Positions 18,344-27,520 of a DNA stretch of 64,000 nt are shown here, in pieces. Location of the stretch: assembly GCA_028279885.1 (NCBI GenBank), contig JANQMX010000058.1:1-64000 (forward strand). The letters are read 5' to 3'. How positions within the stretch are numbered: the first letter of the stretch is position 1; each line of letters opens with the position of its first letter. The position numbers and the translations under genes are program-made. The DNA is from Rhodovibrionaceae bacterium (GTDB lineage: Bacteria; Pseudomonadota; Alphaproteobacteria; Kiloniellales; DSM-21159). Below the pieces are notes generated by a model, which was not told the origin of the DNA, made no database searches, and was given only the letters and a program-made list of their open reading frames with translations.

Positions 18344-19222
18344 TCAGGGGTCCGTAATCCAGGCCGTCACCAGGTCGACCAGACCACCGTCGCGCGCGCA
18401 GTCCTCGAAGGAATGGCCGCACGCGGGAAGCACGTGAAACGAGATCTTGGCGTGGACGCCGCGGTCGGCGGCAGCCTGACGCATCGCCTGGCTCCAGCGC
18501 GCGGCCCGTTCGACACGCGTCAGGCCCTGGCGCCGGTCGACCTCGGGCCTCTGGCGCAGGCTTTCGTCGCGGGCCAAGTCCTTCTCGCCGACCATGACCA
18601 GCGTGGGAATGGCGAGAAAGTCCGGCAGCTTGGCTTGAAAGCGCTCTCGCCCGTTGGCGATGGAGGCAAGCCCATAGGGAAAGGCCTGCTCAAAGTCGGG
18701 TAAGGTGTACCAACCGGCCGATGCGACAGCCAAGCGCCCGACACGCTCGGGATACATCATGGCAAAGCGGTGGGCGAACTGGGCGCCGCCCGAGAAGCCG
18801 AAGAGGTCCACCTGGCTCATGTCGTATCCGGTCTTCGTCGCCACCGCACGCAGGGTCGCAAGAAGCGCTTGGTCGGCACGGCAAGGATCCGCCACGAGCT
18901 GCTGATAGCGCTTGCAGCGGGCCTTGGAGAACAGTGGGGCGATCAGAATCCGGCCGCTCATCTCCGCAAAGGGAGCGAAGGTGGCCAGATGGACGTGGGC
19001 CCGGCGGGAAATGCCGTGGACGACGACCAAAGGCCGCGCGGTCGGGTCGACTCGGCTGGGCACGTAGAAGTAATAGGGAATGCCTTCCGCGACGTCCGGC
19101 GACTGCAGCTCGTGACTGCCCTCGAGGGTGCGAATAGCGGTGATATTCTGATGCGCCAGGACGCCCTGAGGCAGGGCTGTGGCGAGGGCTGCAAGGCTGG
19201 TCAGCACGACGAACCTCTTCAT
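18344..19222 (-). CDS. Exported alpha/beta hydrolase
   Basis: The 292-residue protein has a Sec signal peptide (MKRFVVLTSLAALATALPQG..LA) and an alpha/beta hydrolase core. The nucleophile elbow is GFSGGAQ, the likely acid lies near GEKDLARD, and the His in PACGHSFED completes a triad. The oxyanion side is VVVHGIS. It resembles PHB-depolymerase or feruloyl-esterase-like periplasmic hydrolases, but the substrate is unknown. The gene lies 36 bases downstream of the Asp/Asn beta-hydroxylase gene on the same strand and could be the last gene of that cluster. Confidence 0.75.
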   Translation of the reverse strand: MKRFVVLTSLAALATALPQGVLAHQNITAIRTLEGSHELQSPDVAEGIPYYFYVPSRVDPTARPLVVVHGISRRAHVHLATFAPFAEMSGRILIAPLFSKARCKRYQQLVADPCRADQALLATLRAVATKTGYDMSQVDLFGFSGGAQFAHRFAMMYPERVGRLAVASAGWYTLPDFEQAFPYGLASIANGRERFQAKLPDFLAIPTLVMVGEKDLARDESLRQRPEVDRRQGLTRVERAARWSQAMRQAAADRGVHAKISFHVLPACGHSFEDCARDGGLVDLVTAWITDP

Positions 19223-19258
19223 TAGCTGCTTGGAACGGACTATCGGTGGTGTGGCCGA

Positions 19259-19837
19259 CTAGGCTGCGCGGTCGTCGCCGTAGGCCTCGGCAAAGCGGGC
19301 CCGCGGCAACAGGTCGAAGATCATGTGAATCCGCTCGGCCTGACCGTCGTTGAAGGCTTCATGGACAGCCTTGTTATCGAACCACCAAAGCTCGCCTTCG
19401 TGCATGCGGATCTCCTCGTCACCGCTCTTCAGGTAGCTGCCGGCCTGGCTGCGCAAGACCAGATGATAACGATCGCGCAGGCGGTAGTACTCGCCGCGAT
19501 CGATGTGCGGGAAAACCCGGCGTCCGGGCATCAGGCGGACGATCTTGGCCCGGCTCAACTCCGCATCCTGCTCGGCTGCGAAGCTTTCCAGAAAGGCACG
19601 TGCAACGAGAAACTTAGCCGAGCCGGTGGTGTAGCGGCTCTCGTGTACGTCACAGCGCTTGCGGCCGCCGATCTTGGACTTGACCAAGCCGCGCAGGGGG
19701 ATGGCTTCGGCCTCCCGCTGGACCTTGATCTTGTCTTGCCGCCCGGTGCTCATGTCCCAGGCGTCCGAGACATTGGCGATTTCGTCGAGGAAGGGCGTTA
19801 CGGCGATATTCTGCTTCATGCGGCGAAAGTACTTCAT
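19259..19837 (-). CDS. Aspartyl/asparaginyl beta-hydroxylase-family dioxygenase
   Basis: The 192-residue protein shows the AspH core: RLMPGRRVFPHIDRGEYYRL with the iron-binding His of PHID, the RYHLVLRS strand, the GELWWFDNKAVHEAFN segment with the second His, and an Arg in ERIHMIFD for 2-oxoglutarate. It is a stand-alone catalytic domain without a membrane anchor. It is 44 bases downstream of an ABC exporter and in one line with a P-loop protein. Relatives hydroxylate Asp or Asn in peptides or amino acids. I infer tailoring of a product moved by the exporter. Confidence 0.82.
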   Translation of the reverse strand: MKYFRRMKQNIAVTPFLDEIANVSDAWDMSTGRQDKIKVQREAEAIPLRGLVKSKIGGRKRCDVHESRYTTGSAKFLVARAFLESFAAEQDAELSRAKIVRLMPGRRVFPHIDRGEYYRLRDRYHLVLRSQAGSYLKSGDEEIRMHEGELWWFDNKAVHEAFNDGQAERIHMIFDLLPRARFAEAYGDDRAA

Positions 19838-19881
19838 GGTTTTTGGTCTCCCGTCATGGTGTTGTGAAACAAAGGTACGGT

Positions 19882-21576
19882 TCAGCGCACCACCTGAAGG
19901 GTGGGCGGTGCGGTGTTTTCGGCTTCGAGCTCTTCCGCCGACAGCTGGTTCAACTGCCCGGCTTCCAGGCGCAACGCGCGGTCGGCGCCGGCGGCGCGCG
20001 CCATGTCGTGCGTGGTGAAGATCACCGTGCCGGAGAAGCCGGCGATCGCTCGGTCGAGGGCACGTCGCGAGGCGGCGTCGAGGTTGGCCTCGGCTTCGTC
20101 GAGTAGCAGCACGCGCGGTTGCGATAGCAGAGCACGCGCGAGGGCGATGCGGGCCCGTTCACCGGTCGACAGGCCGCTGCCCATCTCCGAAATCCGACTT
20201 TCGATACCGTTGGGCAGGCGAGCCGCGAGTGCGTCCAGCGAGAGATCCTCGATCACGCGCTCCAGCTTTTCTTGGGTCCAGTCCTTGGCGCCGTAGGTCA
20301 GGTTGAGCCGCAGCGTGCCGCGCAGCAAAGGCAGGTCGGGCGACACCATGGCGTAGGCCTGTCGCAGGTCGTCCCAGCGGCAATCGGCGATATCTTGACC
20401 GTCCAGCTGGACCTGACCGTCCTCGGGGTCGAGCAGACCGGCGATCAGGCGCAGCAGGGTCGACTTGCCGACGCCGTTGGCGCCCAGGATGGCCAGTCGC
20501 TCTCCGGCGTCGACCTTGAGAGTCAGTCCGTCAAATAGGCCGGAGAGCTTCAGGCCGCCGAGCTCGATCCGGCCAGGACCCGGCTCCAAGCGCACCGAGC
20601 CCCGCTCGGCCATGCGGCGACGGACCGGCTTCAGGCCAAGCATCTGCGAAAGTTTTTCGCGCGCGATCAGCGCACCGTTCCAGTACTCATAGACGCGGCC
20701 GAGGTCCTGCAGCCGCGGTGCCAACAGGCCGGCGACGACCATGGCGGCCACCACGGCGCCGGGGCTGGCAAGGCCCATGCCGACCTGCACAGCGCCGACG
20801 AAGAGGGCGCAGGCGCTGGCGAAGGTGGCGCTGGCCTCCGAAAGGGCTCGGAGCAGACCGATGACCCGGGCGCGGGCGATCAAGGACCGGCGGAGCTTGG
20901 TGCTGAGGCGCTCGAAGCGCTTTTTCTCCCGCGCCTCCTGACCGAAGGCCTCGATGACGGCCAGGTTGGAGACGCGGTCGTTGAGCTGGGCGGCCAGGTG
21001 GCCGCGGCGGCGCCGGGATTCGCGCGTGGTGTCGCGCAGATGGGGGCCGATGGAGAGGGCCAGGCCGGCTGCGACGGTGACGGCGATGCCGACGGCGAGC
21101 GCAACGACCGGCTCGACGAAAGCAAGGGCCACGATGGCGAGAACGGCGGCCAGGCCGCTGACGGTGAGGCGGGCGAGCCCGTGGCTGACCCACTGGCGAA
21201 TGGCAGTCAGGTCGCCGACGAAGCGCAGCACGATGGCGCCGCGGCTCATCTGACGGGCGCCGTCCGAGCCGATCCGGGCCAGGTGTTTAAAGAGGCGCAG
21301 GCGCAGACTGTGGACGTAGCCTTGCCCGAGCTGCTCGGCATCTAGGTGGCCGCGCCAGCGCAGCCAGGCGCCGCCCAGGATGGCGAGGCAAAGGCCGCCG
21401 GCGAAGAGCGCCATCTCGCCCAGCGGCAAGCCGGCGTCCGATCCGATCATCTGATCGAAGCCGTTCTTGACCAGCATGGCCGTGGCGACGGCCACGCCGG
21501 CCTGCGCGATGCCGTTGGCAACGAGATAGGCAAAGCGCAGCCGGCGTCGACCGGAGAGGACAGGGGGGAGAGGCAT
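19882..21576 (-). CDS. ABC exporter, fused membrane and ATPase domains
   Basis: The 564-residue half-transporter has a six-helix type I exporter domain at about 10-310 and an ATPase domain at about 335-540. The ATPase has Walker A GANGVGKST, a non-canonical signature LSTGERARIALARALL in place of LSGGQ, Walker B RVLLLDEAEANLD and switch His in FTTHDMAR. There is no peptidase C39 domain. The gene begins 21 bases after the P-loop protein and is followed by the beta-hydroxylase, so the three are likely co-transcribed. The substrate is unknown; an export role is inferred from the fold. Confidence 0.82.
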   Translation of the reverse strand: MPLPPVLSGRRRLRFAYLVANGIAQAGVAVATAMLVKNGFDQMIGSDAGLPLGEMALFAGGLCLAILGGAWLRWRGHLDAEQLGQGYVHSLRLRLFKHLARIGSDGARQMSRGAIVLRFVGDLTAIRQWVSHGLARLTVSGLAAVLAIVALAFVEPVVALAVGIAVTVAAGLALSIGPHLRDTTRESRRRRGHLAAQLNDRVSNLAVIEAFGQEAREKKRFERLSTKLRRSLIARARVIGLLRALSEASATFASACALFVGAVQVGMGLASPGAVVAAMVVAGLLAPRLQDLGRVYEYWNGALIAREKLSQMLGLKPVRRRMAERGSVRLEPGPGRIELGGLKLSGLFDGLTLKVDAGERLAILGANGVGKSTLLRLIAGLLDPEDGQVQLDGQDIADCRWDDLRQAYAMVSPDLPLLRGTLRLNLTYGAKDWTQEKLERVIEDLSLDALAARLPNGIESRISEMGSGLSTGERARIALARALLSQPRVLLLDEAEANLDAASRRALDRAIAGFSGTVIFTTHDMARAAGADRALRLEAGQLNQLSAEELEAENTAPPTLQVVR

Positions 21577-21597
21577 GGTGAACCCGCGTGCGGTGCG

Positions 21598-22806
21598 TTA
21601 GGCCGAGAGGCGGATGAAGTGCTGCAGGTTCGGCGACTGCCAGCTGCCGTGGACCAGGTCGTCCAGCGGGACGATCGGTATCGGCACCGCCTTCGCGGCT
21701 TCTCGGACGGCGAGGGGGCTCGAGGTCATCCGCCCGGCAAGAGCGACCGGGGTAATCGACCGGTCGGCCAGCCAGCGTACGCCGGCATCGGCGCCCATCG
21801 CGTCGCTTGCCGCCACCACCACGTCGTCGACGTGATCCGTGAAGACCCCGGATTCCACCAGTTCGGAAGTTTCCGAGAAGTAGAGGCCGTCGGCCAGCTC
21901 CAAAACGATCACGTCCGGCTGCTTCTGTGCCAGTCGCTTGACCATGGCCGGCAGCAGCGCCTTCAGTGTTTCACGTGGAACTTTGTAGGTGGAGGCGAAG
22001 CCGAAGTCGGTGAAATCGAGCACTTCGGACGCCCCGGCATCGACATAGGCCCAGCGATCGCCTCCGGCGCCGGTGCCGGTAACCTTGCCGACAGCCACGG
22101 TGAAGCCGTTTCGGCTCATGCCCTTGACCAGCCCGGCAATGGTGGTGGTCTTGCCGGCATTCATCGAGGTGCCGACCACGGCCATGCAATAGGGCTTGTG
22201 GCTCAAGGGGGCGCATGTCGGCAGGGCGGCCGGCAGCGCGTAGCGCTTGAGATTGAGCCGCTGGCCCGTCGCATCGGCCACAAGGCCAATCGGTTGGATG
22301 CGGGTCGGGGTTTTGGTCGCACCGTGGCGGTTGACGCACTGTGATGCGATGCCGCCGGCCGCCACCATGTGACAGGCTGCCAGGTCGTCGGGAACCAGCG
22401 CTTCGAACTGGTCGCTGGCGTAGCGGGCGCCGTAGCAGAGCAGAACCTCGTCGCCGATATAGAGCGTGCTGCGGCGGCCTTCCGGGCTCTCCAGGCGGCG
22501 GTGGTGGCCGAGATACTCGATGCGGGCGAGGACCAGGTCGCCGCTCTGCGGCGTAACGCCATCCGTCAGAAGGATGGCGCCATCGCTCAGCGCGATGCGG
22601 CGCGTGGCATAGGAGCGCTTGGCGGCCTCAAGGCGGCCTTTGGCCAAGGGTTCGCTGTAAACTGGTTCACTATACTGAGACTCGCTGTATTGCGGCTCGT
22701 CATCCAGTCCAGGCAGTCTCGACGCGTTGAAACGAGATAGCTGTGCGGCCGGGATCGCCGTCACGCTATGGCTGGGTCTATCGAAAGGTTCACTTTTGCT
22801 CTGCAC
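21598..22806 (-). CDS. P-loop protein, DUF1611-like, with Tyr-Ser repeat near the N-terminus
   Basis: The start is a GTG at 22806 with a perfect GGAGG 6 bases upstream; the longer ATG frame is rejected. The 402-residue product has a Tyr/Ser/Glu/Pro repeat at about 38-52 (QYSESQYSEPVYSEP), a central beta-rich domain, and a C-terminal P-loop domain with VGTSMNAGKTTTIAGLVKGM, GKVTGTGAGGDRW and VIVLELADGLYF. The P-loop half resembles DUF1611 proteins, some of which act on glutamate-like amino acids. It heads the cluster with the ABC exporter and the beta-hydroxylase. The reaction is unknown. Confidence 0.72.
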   Translation of the reverse strand: MQSKSEPFDRPSHSVTAIPAAQLSRFNASRLPGLDDEPQYSESQYSEPVYSEPLAKGRLEAAKRSYATRRIALSDGAILLTDGVTPQSGDLVLARIEYLGHHRRLESPEGRRSTLYIGDEVLLCYGARYASDQFEALVPDDLAACHMVAAGGIASQCVNRHGATKTPTRIQPIGLVADATGQRLNLKRYALPAALPTCAPLSHKPYCMAVVGTSMNAGKTTTIAGLVKGMSRNGFTVAVGKVTGTGAGGDRWAYVDAGASEVLDFTDFGFASTYKVPRETLKALLPAMVKRLAQKQPDVIVLELADGLYFSETSELVESGVFTDHVDDVVVAASDAMGADAGVRWLADRSITPVALAGRMTSSPLAVREAAKAVPIPIVPLDDLVHGSWQSPNLQHFIRLSA

Positions 22807-22971
22807 GGTCCGCCTCCTTCGCTTGCAGGTGCAATGCAGGGACAACGGCGCAGGGCGAATTCTATTCTCGGCAAAGGGAAAATTTTTTCGCCGGCCGCTC
22901 TGCAAGGATTAAGGGGCGGCCGGCGGGAGATTTCTGGGTTAAGTTTGAAGCGATTAAAGGGACGCTGGTCG

Positions 22972-23490
22972 TCAGAGCATAATGAGGTCGACGGCAACGA
23001 CCATCGCGATGGCATACACAAGGATGCCACCGCCGATCATCAGCAGGACGGTGTTTCGTCTCGCCTCACGGTCGGCCAGATCCTTGGCTTGGGACATCAT
23101 AACGGGCCAGGCATAGGCCACCATATCCGTCTGGGTCAGAACCGAGGTGACGCGCCCGGCTTCGTCGACGATGGGAACGCGGCGAAAGCGCCCTTGCGTC
23201 ATCTCTCGCATCCAGTGTTCCAGTTCGTCGCTTTCCCGCGCGACGCGCGGCTCAGCCGTCATAATCGCCGAGACCGGAGTCTCGCCGGCCGACCGGCCGG
23301 CATTAACCAGACGTTTGACGATGTCGCGCTCGGTCAGGATGCCGATGACCTTGTTGTCGTCGTCGACCACGATGGCCGAGCCGAAGTTGTGCTCCGCCAT
23401 GCCCGCTACGGCATCGGTCACCATCTGCTCGGCTTTCACCGTAAAGGGTGCGGCCTTGGGACTGGCGGCAAGACGGTCTTTGATCTGCAT
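22972..23490 (-). CDS. CBS-domain protein with C-terminal membrane anchor
   Basis: The 172-residue protein has two CBS modules, about 1-65 (FTVKAEQMVTDAVAGMAEHN, GILTERDIVKRL) and 72-130 (SAIMTAEPRVARESDELEHW, SVLTQTDMVAYA), followed by a membrane helix at about 150-170 (NTVLLMIGGGILVYAIAMVV). I chose ATG at 23490, behind GGGAGG, over the longer frame. CBS pairs sense nucleotides, and the tail places it at the inner membrane. It is separated by 165 bases from the P-loop gene downstream and 151 bases from ccmI upstream, so it may be a single gene. Confidence 0.85.
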   Translation of the reverse strand: MQIKDRLAASPKAAPFTVKAEQMVTDAVAGMAEHNFGSAIVVDDDNKVIGILTERDIVKRLVNAGRSAGETPVSAIMTAEPRVARESDELEHWMREMTQGRFRRVPIVDEAGRVTSVLTQTDMVAYAWPVMMSQAKDLADREARRNTVLLMIGGGILVYAIAMVVAVDLIML

Positions 23491-23641
23491 GCGTACCTCC
23501 CAAAGTGGTCTCTCGTTTTTTTTTGGATGCTTGCAGCGATGCGGGCCGCAGGCAGCCGTTTGAGACCCTTTGTACGAGGCAAAAGCGGTAGTGGACTGGT
23601 TATCAAACCAATACTGTTGTGGGCGGTAGGCTACGCCGCGG

Positions 23642-25081
23642 TCAACTCTGCGGGATGCCGAGGGTGAGGGCGAGGCGTTCGATCTCCCGCAGACCCTCAA
23701 CATTGCCTTGGAAGGCAAGCTTGGCGTCCTGCACGGCCCCTTCGGCTTCCGGCACCAGCTGCAGCACGGCGTAAGAGCGGATCAGCATCAGCCAGCCCTC
23801 CAGATCGTCGGGCTGCGCCTCCAGGCGCGTGGCGAGCCCATCGACCATGCCGCGCACCATGGCGTCGCGCTCGTCCTCGCTCATCTGCGAGGCAGCCGCG
23901 ACGTCGGCATCGCTCGGTCCCCGCCGCCGGGTTGCGTCGTCGCCGGCACCAAAGCCCAGTTCCGCGCCGGCCTCGTTGAGCTTTGCCAGCACGAAGGGGG
24001 CACCGGCATAGAGCCGTTTGGCCTCCTCGAGCGCGGCCTGAGCTGCCTCAGGCGTGCCTTGGGCGGCTTCAAGCCTGGCGAGGCGGATGGACGCCTCCCA
24101 GTTCTTGGGAGTCTCAGTGAGAGACGCCTTGAGCGCGGCGATCTCGGCGGAAGGGCTCGTGGTCGCTTCGGCGGTAGGCGTGGGAGTCTGCCCGGCTTTG
24201 GCCAGCTCGTCCGGGGTTGCATCCGGCAAGACGGCAAGGAGGTCGCCCTCTACGAAGCGCACCATGTTGACGATGTCGCGCCGCACCAAGGGCACCCAGG
24301 GTGCCTCCGCCGTCGAGTCTTGCAGCAGCGAGACCCAGCCTGCCAATGCGCCTTCGAAGTCCTGCGCCTGCGCCTTCGCCAAAGCCAGGTAGTAACGGGC
24401 GCGCGGATCGTCGGTTTTTTGCTGCACTTGGGCGAAGACCAGACGGGCCGCCATCGGCACCTTGTTGCCGTTGGCCAAGGTCATGGCCTCGCCGTAAGCG
24501 GACAGGACCGCCGGGTCGTCGTCGCGCAGCCGCGCGGCCTGGCGATAGGCGCCGGCCGCCATGGAATGGTCGCCCATCGCCGCGTAGGAGCGGGCCAGCA
24601 TCCACCAGTCCTCGAAGCTGTCGGGGTTTTCCTCCACCCGTGCAGCGAGGATCTGGGCCTGGCTCTCAAGGTCGCCGGCCTGAGCGAGCCGCTCTCGCAT
24701 CTCGGCTTGCCGGGCTGCGAGCGGCTGATCTTCGGCTGTCGGCGTGCCGAGCCAGGCATAGAGGCCGATCGAGCCGGCCAGGACGAAGAGCGCGGCGAGA
24801 GCGGCAAGCAGCGGGGCAGGGCGGCCGATCGACGGGCTGGTATCGAGATTGCGCGCCGCACGCAGCGTCCGCCGCTCGATCTCGCGCTCCGCCGCATCGC
24901 GCTCGGCCTCGGAGATCCGGCCTTCGTCGCAGTCGCGCTGCAGCTCGTCCTGCTGGTCGCGGTAGATCGATATGGCGTACTCCGCCTCGTTGGCCTCGAT
25001 CTGGCCGCGGCGGAAGAAGGGACGCCCGAGCCATAGGGCCACAAGCAGCGCCACTAAGCCTGCAATGAGCCAAAGCGTCAT
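23642..25081 (-). CDS. ccmI: Cytochrome c maturation protein CcmI
   Basis: CcmI presents apocytochrome c to the haem ligation complex at the periplasmic membrane face. The 479-residue protein begins with a membrane helix (LWLIAGLVALLVALWLGRPF), has a short cytoplasmic helical loop with the EYAISIYRDQQDELQRD signature, a second membrane helix at about 94-112, and a periplasmic part built of TPR-like helices to the end. A Pro/Thr-rich linker at about 290-310 divides the periplasmic part. The start overlaps the ccmF-ccmH stop in an ATGA arrangement, so the two are coupled. Confidence 0.9.
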   Translation of the reverse strand: MTLWLIAGLVALLVALWLGRPFFRRGQIEANEAEYAISIYRDQQDELQRDCDEGRISEAERDAAEREIERRTLRAARNLDTSPSIGRPAPLLAALAALFVLAGSIGLYAWLGTPTAEDQPLAARQAEMRERLAQAGDLESQAQILAARVEENPDSFEDWWMLARSYAAMGDHSMAAGAYRQAARLRDDDPAVLSAYGEAMTLANGNKVPMAARLVFAQVQQKTDDPRARYYLALAKAQAQDFEGALAGWVSLLQDSTAEAPWVPLVRRDIVNMVRFVEGDLLAVLPDATPDELAKAGQTPTPTAEATTSPSAEIAALKASLTETPKNWEASIRLARLEAAQGTPEAAQAALEEAKRLYAGAPFVLAKLNEAGAELGFGAGDDATRRRGPSDADVAAASQMSEDERDAMVRGMVDGLATRLEAQPDDLEGWLMLIRSYAVLQLVPEAEGAVQDAKLAFQGNVEGLREIERLALTLGIPQS

Positions 25082-27519
25082 GCCGAGTCTCCCTCGAGTA
25101 GACGGCGCGCCGCGGCACGGTCCTCCGCGCTCAAGTCTTGGCGGTCGGCGCTGTCGTCGCCGCGCCGCTTGGTATAGCGGCGGGCCGCGAAGACCGCTGC
25201 CAGCAGGAGTGAGGCCGGCGCCAGCCAGAGAATGTAGGTCTCCGGCTTCACCGGCGGGTTGAGCAGCACGTAGTCGCCGTAGCGGGCGACGACGTAGTCG
25301 ATCGCTGCCTCATCGCTGTCACCGGCCACGACGCGTTCGCGCACCACCATCCGGAGGTCGTGAGCCAGCCCGGCATTGGAGTCGAAGATCGACTGGTTGT
25401 CGCACACCAAGCAGCGCAGCTGCTTGCCGATGTTCTGTGCGCGGGTTTCCTGCACCGGGTCGGCGAGCATCTCACCTGGATCGATCGCCTGCGCGCTACC
25501 TGGTGTCAGCAGCAGCACCACGGCCAGCAACAGGCTCGCGGCCGCGCCGGCTGTGGTCGCGGCTGGGCGCAGACTGCGCTTGGGGGCGCCGACGCGCAGG
25601 CGCCGATCTGAGATCGAGACGAGGGCGCCGAGCGACATGATCAAGGAGCCGAGCCACATCCAGACGACACCGGGATTGTAGTAGTAGCGCATCACCCAGC
25701 CGCCGGCGCCGTCCGGGTCGCCGATGACCGCATAGAGATCTCCGTGCCAGCGCGTGTCGATTCCAGCCTCTGTCGTCGGTGTCTGCTCGACCGGATACCA
25801 GCGCCGCTCAGGCGTGAGGCGGGCGATCTCTTCGCCGTCTCGACTGACAAGCACGGTTGCGACCGAGCTTTGATAGTTCGGGCCTCGGGCAGCATCGACC
25901 CCGACGAGGCTGAAGTCATAGCCGCCAATGATGGCCGATTCTCCCGGCTTCTGGACCACGATCCGTTCGACTTGCCAGACCGAGATGGCCGCGACACCGG
26001 CCACCACGGCGGCCAGTCCAAGATGCCCGAGGAACAGGCCCCAGGCTGAGCGGGGCAGGCCGAAGAGCCGCAGTAGCCCGCCCGACAGACCAGCCTTGGC
26101 GAAGTTGGCGCGGCCCAAGAGATCCGCAACGGTGGCGCAGGCCAGCCAGGTGGCGAGCGCCAGGCCGGCCAGGCCGAGTGGTTCGCGCCAGCCGGCAACG
26201 GCCAGAGCCGCGGTGAGCACGAGGGTCAGGAAAAAGGCGAAGCGCAGGCGTTGCAGCACGGCGACGAGGTCCGCTCGCTTCCAAGAGAGGAAAGGACCGA
26301 TCCCGGCGGCAAGAGCGGCCAGCGCGAAGATCGGCAGGAAGCTGCGATTGAAGTAGGGCGGACCGACCGTGATCTTGTCGCCGGTCATCAGCTCCAGGAC
26401 GAGGGGGTAGAGCGTGCCAACGAAGACCACGCCGCCGGCGACGGCCAGCAGAACATTGTTGAGCAGCAATCCGCCTTCGCGCGAGATCGGCGCGAAGAGG
26501 CCGCCGTCGCGCAGGCTGGGCGCCCGCCAGGCGTAAAGCGCAAGCGCGCCGCCGATCAGCAGGGTCAGCAGCCCCAGGATGAAGACGCCGCGCTCCGGGT
26601 CGACGGCGAAGGAGTGCACCGAAGAGAGGATGCCGGAGCGGACCAGGAAGGTGCCGATCAAGCTGAGCGCGAAGGTGAAGATGGCCAGCAGGATGCTCCA
26701 CTTGAGCAAGGCATCGCGCTTTTCGACCACGATAGCGGAGTGCAGCAGTGCGGTGCCGAGCAGCCAGGGCATGAAGCTGGCGTTCTCGACCGGATCCCAG
26801 AACCAGAAGCCGCCCCAGCCAAGCTCGTAGTAGGCCCACCAACTACCCAGGGCGATGCCGAGGGTGAGGCCGGACCAGGCGAGCAGCACCCAGGGACGGA
26901 GCCAGCGGGCCCAACTCGGGTCGACTCGGCCGCGAATGAGGGCGGCAACGGCAAAGGAGAAGGCGGTGGAGAAGCCGACGTAGCCGAGATAGAGCATCGG
27001 CGGATGGAAGGCGACGCCCGGATCTTGCAGCAGCGGGTTCATGCCCTGGCCGTCCATCGGCGGCAGCGCCAGGCGATCGAAGGGATTCGACGTCAGCAGA
27101 ATGAAAAGCAGGAAGCCGATGCCGACAATGGCCTGCACGGCGAGCACCGTGGCCCGCATGCTGACGGGGATCGAGCGCCCGAAGATGGAGATCAGCGCCC
27201 CGAACAGGGCCAGCATCAGGACCCAGAGCAGCATGGAGCCTTCGTGGTTGGCCCAAACGCCCGTCACCTTATAGATGAGCGGTTTTCCGGAGTGGGAGTT
27301 GAGGGCGACGTTCGTGACCGAGAAGTCCGAGGTCACGTAAGCGTAGACCAAGGCGCCGAAGGCGGCGGCGACGGCCAGGAACTGCGCTTGCGCCGCGCTG
27401 TCGGCCATGCGGAAGGCGGCCAAGGACTCGCTGCGTAGCCCGATAAGCGGCACGGTGGCCTGGAGCAACGCGACGATCAGCGCCAGGCAGAGCGCGAAGT
27501 GTCCGAACTCTACAATCAT
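25078..27519 (-). CDS. CcmF-CcmH fusion, haem lyase core
   Basis: The 813-residue protein joins two proteins that are usually separate. Residues 1 to about 640 are CcmF, with many membrane helices and the WWD-type haem-handling segment ELGWGGFWFWDPVENASFMP. Residues from about 660 are CcmH, with a signal-like helix, the redox motif LRCLVCDNQSIFDSN (Cys703, Cys706) and a terminal membrane helix. I see no frame break at the junction. CcmG, which normally lies between them, is missing here. The gene is coupled to ccmI and lies beside a multihaem cytochrome, so it may serve that cytochrome. Confidence 0.9.
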   Translation of the reverse strand: MIVEFGHFALCLALIVALLQATVPLIGLRSESLAAFRMADSAAQAQFLAVAAAFGALVYAYVTSDFSVTNVALNSHSGKPLIYKVTGVWANHEGSMLLWVLMLALFGALISIFGRSIPVSMRATVLAVQAIVGIGFLLFILLTSNPFDRLALPPMDGQGMNPLLQDPGVAFHPPMLYLGYVGFSTAFSFAVAALIRGRVDPSWARWLRPWVLLAWSGLTLGIALGSWWAYYELGWGGFWFWDPVENASFMPWLLGTALLHSAIVVEKRDALLKWSILLAIFTFALSLIGTFLVRSGILSSVHSFAVDPERGVFILGLLTLLIGGALALYAWRAPSLRDGGLFAPISREGGLLLNNVLLAVAGGVVFVGTLYPLVLELMTGDKITVGPPYFNRSFLPIFALAALAAGIGPFLSWKRADLVAVLQRLRFAFFLTLVLTAALAVAGWREPLGLAGLALATWLACATVADLLGRANFAKAGLSGGLLRLFGLPRSAWGLFLGHLGLAAVVAGVAAISVWQVERIVVQKPGESAIIGGYDFSLVGVDAARGPNYQSSVATVLVSRDGEEIARLTPERRWYPVEQTPTTEAGIDTRWHGDLYAVIGDPDGAGGWVMRYYYNPGVVWMWLGSLIMSLGALVSISDRRLRVGAPKRSLRPAATTAGAAASLLLAVVLLLTPGSAQAIDPGEMLADPVQETRAQNIGKQLRCLVCDNQSIFDSNAGLAHDLRMVVRERVVAGDSDEAAIDYVVARYGDYVLLNPPVKPETYILWLAPASLLLAAVFAARRYTKRRGDDSADRQDLSAEDRAAARRLLEGDSA

Positions 27520-27520
27520 T

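Noticed and set aside
22945..22958. TTGA-N6-TAAA, a near match to an FNR box before the P-loop gene
   Set aside because: One half-site has a mismatch in the invariant core, and no other evidence links this cluster to oxygen.
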